Shown: positions 1 to 7,116 of the stretch, one piece after another
Layout: each line of letters opens with the position of its first letter
How positions within the stretch are numbered: the first letter of the stretch is position 1
Notes under the pieces: generated by a model
Databases searched by the model: none
What the model was told of the DNA's origin: nothing
Seen by the model: the letters and a program-made list of their open reading frames with translations, nothing else
Made by a program: the position numbers and the translations under genes
Assembly (NCBI GenBank): GCA_937888765.1
Contig: CALASU010000108.1
Span: 1 to 9,177, forward strand
Direction: 5' to 3'
Origin: an uncultured Clostridia bacterium
Lineage (GTDB): Bacteria > Bacillota > Clostridia > Lachnospirales > Anaerotignaceae
Length of the DNA stretch: 9,177 bases

Positions 1-953
1 ATAAGAAAAAATGTAAGCGATTCGGGCCATGCGGTGTCGGACAGAAAGCGGTATATCTGAACAGTTTTTATATGGAACGGGTATATTATGTGCCCTTTTC
101 TGCCATCAAACGTGTATTTAAACGTGTTGCCATGAGCAAGGGCGGCTTTACGGGGAAGGGAATCTTTGCCTCTATGCCGTATCTGGTAGTCATTTATGAT
201 GATGGTACAGAAAAACAGTGCATCTTCAAGCATGAGGAAGATGTTGATGCCATTCTTTCCTATATCGGCAATGTGCACCCCGAAATTCCGCTGCTAAGCG
301 AAGCCATTGAGAAAAAACGTGCAGAGCAGGCAGCTCTGGAGGAAAAGAAGCGCAGAGAAACCGTGCTTTCCGAACAAGCGGAAAAGGAAATCAAAAAACT
401 GGAAAAAGCAAGGGCGTTTTTGGAAAAAAGTCCTGCCATCGGTGATGCCCTTAGCCGCAGTGCAAAGGCAAAGCGTATCAATGCATGTGCAAATCCTGCG
501 TATCGTTGGGCAGCACTGGCAATCGTACTGTTGGGGCTTGCTGCAGGGATTTACGGCATCTGGGCAGTGATTACAAAGGCGGGCTTCGGTATGTACTTTA
601 CATTGTTTGGCTTTGCGGCAATGTTTCTTTTTTCCGGTGCAAGGGTATTACCAACAGGCAAAAACAATCAGCAGTATATTGATTCCCAGTGGACAACTGC
701 CTGTACAACAGCCGAAAAATATCTGGAGACCTTTCCCGGAACTTTTCCTGTTCCCGCAAGATATGCACATCCTGTTACACTGACACGTATGATCCGTGTT
801 ATTTATGACCAGAGAACCGAATCTGCCAAAGAAGCACTGGAACTGCTCAAAAGCGACCTGCAGGCATTGAATGCCTCTGTACAGGTAGAACAGGAAGAAT
901 ACGAAGAAATCATCCTGATCAAACCCATGTTTCTTGTTTCGGCATATGAATAA
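1..953 (+). CDS. Conserved two-helix membrane protein of unknown function, 5'-truncated by the window edge
   Basis: The function is not recognised. The first ATG is at 72, but no ribosome site precedes it and the same frame stays open back to position 3. It encodes a plausible stretch (KRFGPCGVGQKAVYLN) that runs smoothly into the rest, so the true start probably lies left of the window. Counting from the ATG at 72, residues 1-66 look like a folded cytosolic domain rich in Tyr and Gly. Residues 75-119 are a charged Glu/Lys/Ala helix likely to be a coiled coil. Two hydrophobic helices follow at about 145-167 and 170-192 with a very short turn, then a soluble C-terminal part rich in Glu near its end. 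Both long soluble parts are probably cytosolic. A strong hairpin terminator follows. I recall similar N-termini in uncharacterised Lachnospirales proteins, but no function is implied. Confidence 0.8.
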   Translation, partial: KKKCKRFGPCGVGQKAVYLNSFYMERVYYVPFSAIKRVFKRVAMSKGGFTGKGIFASMPYLVVIYDDGTEKQCIFKHEEDVDAILSYIGNVHPEIPLLSEAIEKKRAEQAALEEKKRRETVLSEQAEKEIKKLEKARAFLEKSPAIGDALSRSAKAKRINACANPAYRWAALAIVLLGLAAGIYGIWAVITKAGFGMYFTLFGFAAMFLFSGARVLPTGKNNQQYIDSQWTTACTTAEKYLETFPGTFPVPARYAHPVTLTRMIRVIYDQRTESAKEALELLKSDLQALNASVQVEQEEYEEIILIKPMFLVSAYE

Positions 954-1000
954 AATACCAGAACAGATACTCTTTCTTGTTTTCATCTGTTTTCAAAGAA

Positions 1001-1031
1001 AAAAGCGAAACCTTTCGGTTTCGTTTTTTTT
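1001..1031 (+). terminator. Rho-independent terminator after the membrane protein gene
   Basis: A perfect 7-bp stem (CGAAACC at 1006-1012 with GGTTTCG at 1017-1023) closes a 4-base loop and is followed by a run of eight T. Flanking A and T runs can lengthen the stem. It begins about 50 bases after the stop codon at 951-953 and separates this gene from the two-component operon. Confidence 0.85.
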
Positions 1032-1103
1032 GTTATTTCCTTTTTCCGACTTTCGTGCCTACCTGCTGTAATCACCAATTCACTGCCTGAAAAAATTATT
1101 GAT

Positions 1104-1132
1104 TTGACCATCCACCCTACCTATGATAAAAT
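1104..1132 (+). promoter_or_regulatory. Sigma-A-type promoter for the two-component operon
   Basis: TTGACC (1104-1109) is separated by 17 bases from TAAAAT (1127-1132); each box matches five of six consensus bases. It lies between the upstream terminator and the regulator start at 1176, leaving a leader of roughly 35-40 bases with the site AAGGGGAG at 1163-1170. I found no convincing paired LytTR-binding repeats upstream. Confidence 0.65.
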
Positions 1133-1175
1133 GAAATGCGTTAATTTGTAAATTTTCAGAAAAAGGGGAGAGAAA

Positions 1176-1895
1176 ATGTATATTGCAGTCTGCGAAGACC
1201 AGATGAACGAACTGGAATTACTGAAAGATATGCTGCAGCTCTGGCAGCAGGAGAGAAAGACTGTTCTGCGCATCGAAAGCTTCTGCAATGCGGCTGATCT
1301 GCTGGATGTGGCAAGAAAGAAAAAATTTACGCTGTATCTGCTGGATGTGATGATGCCCGGGATTGACGGCATGGCTGCCGCCCGTGAAATCCGCAGCTTC
1401 GACACTTCTGCGGAGATCGTTTTTCTGACTTCTTTTCCCGACTTTGCATATGAAAGCTATGGGGTAAAGGCACTGGATTATCTGCTGAAGCCTGTCCGTA
1501 CGGAACAGCTTTTCCCTATTCTGGACAAACTTTCCCGTGAAGAAGAAAAACTGCAGGAGGGGCTGACTCTGAAAACCCAGACATCCATCATTCGTGTGCC
1601 TTTTTCTCAGCTGGTTTATGTTGAAGTCTTTGACAAACGCCTCTATTTCAATCTGGCGGATGGCTCAGTGATAAAGGTTGCAGGGAGAATGAAGGATTAC
1701 GAGGAGCTTCTGCTCTCCAGACCGGAATTCATGCATACCCATCGTTCTTATATTGTAAATATGCTGCGGGTAAGGGAATTCTCTGTTTCCGGCATCTCTA
1801 CCTTTACAGGAAAAAATCTGCCTGTATCCCGTCGGCTGTATCCCCAATTGCAGAAAGAGTATCTGAATCTGCTGTTTGCAGAAGAGGAGGAATGA
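1176..1895 (+). CDS. LytTR-family (AgrA-like) response regulator
   Basis: This is the DNA-binding half of a two-component system, 239 residues long, the usual size for the AgrA/VirR/LytR class. The receiver domain covers residues 1-120: acidic pocket E7/D8, phosphoacceptor D57 in YLLDVMMPGIDG, switch T85 and conserved K105 in LLKP. A LytTR DNA-binding domain follows at about 131-233, with the family motif FMHTHRSYIVN at 185-195. Proteins of this kind are phosphorylated by their partner kinase and bind direct repeats next to promoters. The start is supported by AAGGGGAG six bases upstream of the ATG. The kinase gene follows immediately. The targets are not visible here: no agrB-, agrD- or bacteriocin-like gene lies alongside. 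Assignment to family is secure; the regulon is unknown. Confidence 0.93.
   Translation: MYIAVCEDQMNELELLKDMLQLWQQERKTVLRIESFCNAADLLDVARKKKFTLYLLDVMMPGIDGMAAAREIRSFDTSAEIVFLTSFPDFAYESYGVKALDYLLKPVRTEQLFPILDKLSREEEKLQEGLTLKTQTSIIRVPFSQLVYVEVFDKRLYFNLADGSVIKVAGRMKDYEELLLSRPEFMHTHRSYIVNMLRVREFSVSGISTFTGKNLPVSRRLYPQLQKEYLNLLFAEEEE
1884..1890 (+). promoter_or_regulatory. Ribosome binding site that fixes the kinase start at 1898
   Basis: GAGGAGG ends only one base before the ATG at 1892 but seven bases before the ATG at 1898, which is optimal spacing. The second ATG is therefore the better start, although the first overlaps the regulator's stop codon as ATGA. Confidence 0.7.
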
Positions 1896-1897
1896 GC

Positions 1898-3199
1898 ATG
1901 GAGCATCTGACGGCTTTATTCCCCTTGTTTATCACATTAACCATATGCACGTTCAATGGCTATTCCATGTGTAGCTATCGTTTACCGACAAAACAGACAC
2001 ATCTGTGTTTTCTGGCAATGACACTGCTCTGTCTGGCAGTTAACTCTTATATCGGTATTCGCTATGGTGTTTCTGTATACAGAAAATGGATGCTGTTTAC
2101 AATCGCATTTCCCTATTTTCTGATGATTCAGTTTATTTCAAAGGATAAAATATCGCAGACCTTTTTTAATTTCTGGCTGTGGATCAATATATTCTCTGTA
2201 ATCAACACCATGGCTCACTTTGTGAATGATATTACTGTCAGAAACTACCACTTGATGGTTTTACTGAGAGTACTATTGTTCTGCTGCTACTTTGTTCTGT
2301 ATCATAAATATATAAAAAAACATCACAGGCTGGTAATCGAAAAACTGAATGTCAACTGGTGGCTTTTCTCGCTGATCCCTGCCCTGTTTACCATACTGCT
2401 TTCGATGATCAATCAGTATTACGGCGGGAAAGATGTATTTTCACACAATTATCCACTGCTTTTTATTATTTTTACGCTGATGGCATTCGTTTATGTAATC
2501 ATCGGCTACACTTTCCGAACCATGCATACTTCTATGAAACTGGAACTTTCTCAGACGGTATTGAGCCAGCAGCTGAATACGGCAAAAGAAGAAATTTCTT
2601 TTCTGAATGAAACAAAGTTCCAGACAAGTATGTATCAGCACAATATGCGTCATCATCTGAATGCCATTGATGTTTTTTTATCTGCGGATAAACCACAGCA
2701 GGCAAAAGATTATATTCGAAAAGTACAGGCAGATGTGGAATCTATTATCCCGAAACACTTCTGCGAAAACGAACTGGTCAATCTGCTCTGCTCTTCCTTT
2801 TCGCGTAAAGCAGAACAGATGGGCATTCCCTTAAAAGTAAAGGCGAATCTGTCAAAGATCCATTCTATATCTGATACCGAACTTTGCGCCATACTCTCTA
2901 ACGGTCTGGAAAATGCACTCCATGCTGTTTCTGCTGTTTCTGCACTGGAGAGCCGAAAATGGGCAGAGATGCGCTGTGAAGTAAAACACAATAAATTGCT
3001 CATAGAAATCAAAAACCCTTATTCCGGCGAGATCCTCATGCAGGATGGACTGCCTGCTTCCAGCAAGGAAAATCATGGGTATGGCTGCTATAGTATCCGT
3101 GCAATCGTAGAACAGCATCATGGTGTCTGTGCATTTGAAGCGAAAGACGGCATCTTTATCCTGCGGATTGCACTGCCTTTGCAAGACGAAATGGTCTGA
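1898..3199 (+). CDS. AgrC-like GHKL sensor histidine kinase
   Basis: This is the membrane sensor kinase partnering the LytTR regulator just upstream (433 residues from 1898, 435 from 1892). The first ~205 residues hold six or seven hydrophobic helices, roughly 4-22, 36-54, 64-82, 90-110, 118-136, 155-173 and 188-206, as in the peptide-sensing HPK10 kinases. A linker helix follows, then the phosphoacceptor region YQHNMRHHL with H248. The C-terminal GHKL ATPase domain has an N-box (ILSNGLENALHA, N335 and N339) and a short G-box (HGYGCYSIRAI, about 393-403). The family usually has His-Asp at the phosphoacceptor; here it is His-Asn. No signal-peptide, transporter or peptide-precursor gene is adjacent, so the stimulus is unknown. 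It is the last gene of the operon; a bidirectional terminator lies 34 bases downstream. Confidence 0.9.
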   Translation: MEHLTALFPLFITLTICTFNGYSMCSYRLPTKQTHLCFLAMTLLCLAVNSYIGIRYGVSVYRKWMLFTIAFPYFLMIQFISKDKISQTFFNFWLWINIFSVINTMAHFVNDITVRNYHLMVLLRVLLFCCYFVLYHKYIKKHHRLVIEKLNVNWWLFSLIPALFTILLSMINQYYGGKDVFSHNYPLLFIIFTLMAFVYVIIGYTFRTMHTSMKLELSQTVLSQQLNTAKEEISFLNETKFQTSMYQHNMRHHLNAIDVFLSADKPQQAKDYIRKVQADVESIIPKHFCENELVNLLCSSFSRKAEQMGIPLKVKANLSKIHSISDTELCAILSNGLENALHAVSAVSALESRKWAEMRCEVKHNKLLIEIKNPYSGEILMQDGLPASSKENHGYGCYSIRAIVEQHHGVCAFEAKDGIFILRIALPLQDEMV

Positions 3200-3232
3200 A
3201 AATGCAAAATTCTATAAAAATTTATCTGCAGA

Positions 3233-3267
3233 AAAAGACTCCAATATAGATTGTATTGGAGTCTTTT
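3233..3267. terminator. Bidirectional terminator between the convergent kinase and dnaK genes
   Basis: A perfect 14-bp inverted repeat (3233-3246 with 3254-3267, core GACTCCAATA / TATTGGAGTC) encloses a 7-base loop. The A run on the left and T run on the right give each strand a U tract after the hairpin. It lies 34 bases after the kinase stop (3199) and 18 bases beyond the dnaK stop (3285). Confidence 0.9.
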
Positions 3268-3284
3268 GATTGTCTGCCTTTATT

Positions 3285-5060
3285 TTATTTGTTTTGTGTT
3301 TTCGCGTCCTCCGCTTTTGCCAGTTCACGCACTCTGGCACTTGCTTTATCCGCTCTTTCAATATGTTCACGGAAGATTTCAAGTTCTACCGCAGTCATTT
3401 TATTGGGTTTTGCTCGTTTGAGCAGTACTCTCAATTCTGTAACATATCTCTTGAAAGCCTGTTTTTCTTCTTTTGTCAGCTGTTTTTCTACTTTTGAGAT
3501 AGCCACTTCTGCTTCTGTCAGCAGTTCCAGACCTTCTGCAGCCGCCTCCAACGCTTTTTCTCTGACGCTGTCCTGTGCCGCATACTCTTCTGCGTTCTTA
3601 ATTGCATTTTCGATTTCCTGATCGGACATCTTATCTGTATCTGTGATGGTAATGGAGTGCTCTTTGCCGCTTGTCAGGTCTTTTGCAGATACTGTCAGGA
3701 TACCATTTGTATCAATATCAAATGTTACCTCGATCTGCGCCATACCGGAAGAAGGTCTTTTAATGCCTTTCAAGTTAAATTTACCAATGGTCTTATTATC
3801 CTTTACCAGAGGACGTTCCCCCTGTACGACATGAATACGCACACTTCTCTGCAGTGCGGAAGCTGTGGTAAATACCTGAGAATAGCGAACGGGCAGGGTT
3901 GTATTTCTCTCGATGACACGTGTTGCAACGCCGCCGGCAGTTGCAATACAGATACTCAGAGGAATGACATCCAATAACAGCAGACCTGTACCTGCACCGG
4001 ACAATGTATCCGCCTGAATCGCCGCCCCCTGTGCCACACATTCATCGGGATTGATGTCTTTAGAGGGTTCAATGCCTGTCAGCGCAAACACCTTTTCCTG
4101 TACGGCAGGGATTCTTGTAGAGCCGCCTACCAGCAGGACTTTCTGCAGTTCGGAAGGCGCAAGTCCTGCATCATTCAGTGCATTCATAACCGGAGCCGCT
4201 GTCCGTTCCACCAGATCATATGTCAGTTCATTGAATTTTGCCCTTGTCAGAACCGTTTCAAAATGGAGCATATCGTTTCCATTCTCCACTAAGTAAGGCA
4301 GATTGATGGATGCACTGCCGGAAGCAGACAGTTCTTTTTTCGCCTGTTCTGCCGCTTCGCGAATACGCTGTAATGCAGACATATTTTTTGTAACGTCTAC
4401 ATGCTTTGTCTGCTTCAGTTCTTCACAAAGATAATTTAAAATTCTTTCGTCAAAGTCATCGCCGCCCAGATGATTGTCCCCATTGGTAGCGAGAACTTCA
4501 ATGACACCGTCGCCGATTTCAATAATGGATACGTCAAAGGTACCGCCGCCTAAGTCAAATACCATGATCTTCTGCTGATTTCCGTGATCCAGTCCATACG
4601 CAAGTGCCGCACTTGTAGGTTCATTGATGATACGTTTTACATTCAGCCCTGCAATACGACCCGCATCCTTTGTGGCCTGTCTCTGGGTATCGTTGAAATA
4701 AGCAGGTACGGTAATCACAACATCCGTTACAGATTCACCCAGATAATTTTCCGCATCCTGACGGAGTTTGCGCAAAATCATTGCACTGATTTCGGGGGCT
4801 GTATATTTTTTGCCGTCAATCTGGATATTCCAGTCTGTCCCCATAGAGCGTTTTACAGAGCTGATGGTGCGCTGACTGTTCACAACAGCCTGTCTTTGCG
4901 CCGCATCACCGATCAGTCTTTCGCCGTCCTTCGTAAAAGCAACAATAGAGGGTGTGGTGCGATTTCCTTTTTCATTGGGGATAATGACGGGTCTGCCGCC
5001 TTCAATAACAGAAACACAGCTGTTGGTTGTACCAAGGTCTATACCAATTGTTTTTCCCAT
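3285..5060 (-). CDS. dnaK: Hsp70 chaperone, DnaK paralogue paired with a membrane-anchored J protein
   Basis: An ATP-driven chaperone of 591 residues. The nucleotide-binding domain (about 1-358) shows GIDLGTTNSCV at 6-16, catalytic K70, INEPT with E147, DLGGGTFDVS at 169-178 and the adenosine motif LLVGGSTRIPAV at 309-320. The linker LLLLDV is at 360-365, the beta substrate-binding domain runs to about 475 and the helical lid to 591. It lacks the ~24-residue NBD insertion of Gram-negative DnaK, as expected for Firmicutes. Differences from a standard housekeeping DnaK are DVIPLSICI for DVTPLSLGI, a shorter lid tail and no acidic glycine-rich C-terminus. No hrcA, grpE or standard dnaJ is adjacent, so this is more likely a second copy than the heat-shock-operon one. 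It sits 24 bases downstream of the J-protein gene in one operon and has GAAAGGA ahead of its ATG. Confidence 0.93.
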   Translation of the reverse strand: MGKTIGIDLGTTNSCVSVIEGGRPVIIPNEKGNRTTPSIVAFTKDGERLIGDAAQRQAVVNSQRTISSVKRSMGTDWNIQIDGKKYTAPEISAMILRKLRQDAENYLGESVTDVVITVPAYFNDTQRQATKDAGRIAGLNVKRIINEPTSAALAYGLDHGNQQKIMVFDLGGGTFDVSIIEIGDGVIEVLATNGDNHLGGDDFDERILNYLCEELKQTKHVDVTKNMSALQRIREAAEQAKKELSASGSASINLPYLVENGNDMLHFETVLTRAKFNELTYDLVERTAAPVMNALNDAGLAPSELQKVLLVGGSTRIPAVQEKVFALTGIEPSKDINPDECVAQGAAIQADTLSGAGTGLLLLDVIPLSICIATAGGVATRVIERNTTLPVRYSQVFTTASALQRSVRIHVVQGERPLVKDNKTIGKFNLKGIKRPSSGMAQIEVTFDIDTNGILTVSAKDLTSGKEHSITITDTDKMSDQEIENAIKNAEEYAAQDSVREKALEAAAEGLELLTEAEVAISKVEKQLTKEEKQAFKRYVTELRVLLKRAKPNKMTAVELEIFREHIERADKASARVRELAKAEDAKTQNK

Positions 5061-5084
5061 AATACTCTTTTTCCTTTCTGATCG

Positions 5085-5732
5085 TTAGTTTCTGAAAAGT
5101 AACTGCAGTAAAAATCCCGCCAGGAAGATGTAGCCCAATGTCATGGGATTTAATTCAAAGCTAAAGCCCCCTGCTTTTTTTTCATACATCTGTCCCACTC
5201 TGCGGAACTGGAATAAAAGCTGCTGATACATCTGATTTTTCGGTTCCAGCTGCGCCGCTTTTTCCATCTGATCTGTTGCCTGTATGTAGCTGCCAAGCAG
5301 CTGATTTGCCAGCGCACTCAGGTAATACCAGCGGGCATTTCTGCCTGTACTGGGAATATGCGTCAGAATATCAATCGCGTTCTGCGCCTGTCCTGCATTG
5401 ATATATGCCACCGCCTGTTTGATTTCAGGGGTATCCTCGGGCAGGGGCGTCGGTCTGGCAACGGTCTGCTGCCCTGCAGCCCCATCGTCATAAACAGCTT
5501 CCCACTGCTGTGTCTGCTGTGCCTCCTGCATCGCACGCTTGACAGCATATTTTTCCGGATTGGTCAGCATATCATATGCTTCATTGATTTCATTCATTTT
5601 CTGAGCTGCTTCGGGATCATCGGGATGGAGGTCGGGATGATATACTTTTGCCATCCTGCGGTAAGCCTTTTTCACATCCTCTGCAGATGCACCCTGCTCC
5701 AGTCCCAGAACCTTATAGGGATCATCAATCAT
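5085..5732 (-). CDS. J-domain protein with TPR-like middle and C-terminal membrane anchor
   Basis: A co-chaperone that would stimulate the ATPase of the DnaK encoded just downstream. From the ATG at 5732 it has 215 residues. The J domain spans about 4-62, opening with DPYKVLGL and carrying the essential HPD triad at 32-34 between the two helices. Residues about 95-165 form helical TPR-like repeats (INAGQAQNAIDIL...YYLSALANQLLGSYIQATDQMEKAAQLEP). The last ~20 residues (MTLGYIFLAGFLLQLLF) form a single hydrophobic helix, giving a tail-anchored topology with the J domain in the cytoplasm. There is no zinc-finger or DnaJ C-terminal domain, so it is not a classical DnaJ. An ATG at 5753 would add seven residues but has no ribosome site and lies almost on the expected transcript start; GAAGG at 5740-5744 serves 5732. 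Confidence 0.88.
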   Translation of the reverse strand: MIDDPYKVLGLEQGASAEDVKKAYRRMAKVYHPDLHPDDPEAAQKMNEINEAYDMLTNPEKYAVKRAMQEAQQTQQWEAVYDDGAAGQQTVARPTPLPEDTPEIKQAVAYINAGQAQNAIDILTHIPSTGRNARWYYLSALANQLLGSYIQATDQMEKAAQLEPKNQMYQQLLFQFRRVGQMYEKKAGGFSFELNPMTLGYIFLAGFLLQLLFRN

Positions 5733-5739
5733 AGTTTTA

Positions 5740-5744
5740 CCTTC
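5740..5744 (-). promoter_or_regulatory. Ribosome binding site favouring the J-protein start at 5732
   Basis: On the minus strand GAAGG lies seven bases ahead of the ATG at 5732. Nothing comparable precedes the ATG at 5753. Starting at 5732 gives MIDDPYKVLGL, a typical beginning for this family. Confidence 0.55.
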
Positions 5745-5767
5745 ACTTTCCATATTTTATCGCATCT

Positions 5768-5797
5768 ATTATACTGGATACTTACTGTTTTTGTCTT
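5768..5797 (-). promoter_or_regulatory. Promoter of the J protein-dnaK operon
   Basis: On the minus strand a perfect TATAAT (5768-5773) is preceded, after an 18-base spacer, by AAGACA (5792-5797), which matches the last four bases of the -35 consensus. Transcription would begin near 5761. No CIRCE-like inverted repeat is seen, so HrcA control is not indicated. Confidence 0.55.
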
Positions 5798-5836
5798 TAT
5801 TGAGAGATTATAAATTCTTCCCTCTGTTCTTTCCCT

Positions 5837-6831
5837 TTATTTTACAATTTCAATGCTCTGTGTGCCGGGAATCCAGCGAACATTGGCACCGAAGTTCTCT
5901 CCGATATAACGAAGCTGTACCATCGTTCTGTCGTTCATGATCATAGCAGTATCATCCTCGCCGTCCAAAGCCAATGTCAGAACCTTGCCGCCCTGTACAA
6001 TCTGTACGGTTCTTTCTGCATCGTTCCATACAACATCAGCCCCCAGAGCCTGTGCAATACTGCGCAGGGGAACCATTGTTTTATTTTCATGGAGAACAGG
6101 TGCTACATCATTTGTCTTTACTGCATCATTTGCAAAAACTTCTTTCTGCCCGATAGCAAATGTAATCTTTGTTACATCGGGATCATGCACCAGATCATAA
6201 ACCCCTTCGCCGTCTGCATATGCAGAGAAGGTATTTGTTTCAGGATCGAATGTACCGCCCAGTTTTACCACTTCCACTGTGCCGTCAGGCTGTGTCACAT
6301 ATTTTACCAGTGTCAGATGAGAAGTATCTGCCAGTTCCTGATCGCTCAGGTCAAAGGATACTCTTTCAGGATCTTTCACTGCAGAAGAATCATTCGTTCC
6401 TGCCGCATTTACCGCTGTGTCTGTTGTCGGTGCTGTCTGGGCTGTTTCCGTCGTTTCCGCAGAATCTGCCGCTTCCGCAGTTTCTTCTGCCGCCGTTACC
6501 GCAAAGGTAAACGCACCGCCGCCCACAACTTCCACAGAGGGGCTCTTCTGACTGAGCTGCTCATGATACGCCTGTTTTGTTTCCTGCGCCACTGCCTGCA
6601 CGGTCTGTGCAGTATCTGCCGCCGCTTCCTGTGTCTGTACCGCAGGCTCTGTCATTGTTACTTTCGGGGGCTCCGCTGTCGGTGCGCTTTCTGTTTTATT
6701 TTCTGTTACGTTCTCTGTTTTTTCTTCGTTTTTATTATTGTTTTTGTTGCTGTTATTGCCGTTATTGCCGTTGCAGGCAGTGCAGAAGTCATCATCGCCG
6801 CCGCCATAAAAATCGCGAGCATTCGTTTCAT
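5837..6831 (-). CDS. Secreted protein with copper-amine-oxidase-N-type domain, frame broken near the signal peptide
   Basis: The main frame ends at 5837 and is open up to 6832, but its only ATG (6655) has no good ribosome site and would give a 272-residue protein without any export signal. Numbered from that ATG, residues 50-95 are Ala/Thr/Glu-rich low complexity, 97-165 a beta-rich segment (LTLVKYVTQPDGTVEVVKLG), and about 185-272 a Cu_amine_oxidN1-type domain in two related halves (TMVPLRSIAQALGADVVW and TMVQLRYIGENFGANVRW). This domain occurs in clostridial surface proteins and does not imply amine oxidase activity. Upstream the main frame reads CNGNNGNNSNKNNNKNEEK, a typical lipoprotein linker. 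The promoter, ribosome site and signal peptide starting at 6831 are in another frame, so about 330 residues would need a frame change near 6775. It may be a pseudogene, a phase-off gene or an assembly error. Confidence 0.75.
6706..6831 (-). other. Out-of-frame signal-peptide ORF of the preceding gene
   Basis: The ATG at 6831 opens a 41-codon frame beginning MKRMLAIFMAAAMMTSALPA: a basic N-terminus, a hydrophobic core and a small-residue end, as in export signals. It then runs into an unlikely Ile/Thr/Lys-rich tail and stops at 6706-6708. GAAGGA at 6838-6843 is six bases upstream. A net gain of one base (or four) close to 6775 would lead it into a Cys in the main frame, forming a lipobox. In its present frame the residues ATA could instead be cut by signal peptidase I. 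Confidence 0.7.
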
Positions 6832-6837
6832 ATCATT

Positions 6838-6843
6838 TCCTTC
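6838..6843 (-). promoter_or_regulatory. Ribosome binding site for the signal-peptide start at 6831
   Basis: On the minus strand GAAGGA is followed by six bases and the ATG at 6831. It shows that translation is meant to begin at the signal peptide and not at the internal ATG at 6655. Confidence 0.65.
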
Positions 6844-6884
6844 TTCCCTTTTTTATTCTTCCGCACAATATTCCATACAGAAAT

Positions 6885-6913
6885 AGTATACCTTTCTTTA
6901 TCCGCCTGCGCAA
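6885..6913 (-). promoter_or_regulatory. Promoter of the copper-amine-oxidase-N-type lipoprotein gene
   Basis: On the minus strand TTGCGC (6908-6913) and TATACT (6885-6890) are separated by 17 bases. The -10 box matches five of six bases and the -35 box only three. The leader to the ATG at 6831 is about 45 bases. The rest of the 6832-7116 gap holds only the hairpin at 6951-6980 and no convincing gene. Confidence 0.5.
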
Positions 6914-6950
6914 CAAAAACCGTTGTTTCTCTGCCCTTTTCCTTCCCTGC

Positions 6951-6980
6951 AAAAGCAAAAGCAGTACATTTCTGTACTGC
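6951..6980 (-). terminator. Probable terminator of the flavodoxin-ferredoxin gene
   Basis: On the minus strand a perfect 8-bp stem (GCAGTACA / TGTACTGC, 6961-6968 with 6973-6980) closes a GAAA tetraloop and is followed by TTTTGCTTTT. It lies about 137 bases beyond the stop at 7117 and just ahead of the next promoter. The U tract is interrupted by GC, so efficiency may be partial. Confidence 0.6.
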
Positions 6981-7116
6981 CTTTGTGTTATCTCCATTCA
7001 GTTTTTTGAAAGCATACACTTTTTCTCTCGTACACTCCGCCTGTGTTCAGCACAACAATAAAAAGCCCTCATAATTGGGTACATCATCCTGTGCTGCAAG
7101 AACATCCCTATATCTT

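Noticed and set aside
1052..1088. Two similar stretches, TTCGTGCCT and TTCACTGCCT, upstream of the two-component promoter
   Set aside because: They could be taken for a LytTR operator, but the match is imperfect, the 27-base period differs from the usual 21-22 and the bases do not fit the known LytTR consensus.
4449..4480. DnaK has Asn where E. coli DnaK has the autophosphorylated Thr199 (GDNHLGG)
   Set aside because: Asn at this position is normal in Gram-positive DnaK; to my knowledge B. subtilis DnaK also has GDN there, so it is not a sign of lost function.
6089..6886. A 265-codon plus-strand open frame rich in Cys, Arg and Phe
   Set aside because: It is the mirror of the Ala/Glu/Thr-rich coding region of the copper-amine-oxidase-N-type gene. 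No ribosome site or protein-like hydrophobic pattern supports it.
6828..7019. A 63-codon minus-strand frame that overlaps the signal-peptide start as ATGA
   Set aside because: The overlap looks like translational coupling, but the frame contains the terminator hairpin (6951-6980) and the promoter (6885-6913), and its composition is unremarkable.
7048..7096. A 7-base inverted repeat (CAGCACA / TGTGCTG) with a small inner CCC/GGG pair after the flavodoxin-ferredoxin stop
   Set aside because: The loop is about 35 bases and the inner stem only three pairs, too weak for a terminator. The hairpin at 6961-6980 is a better candidate.
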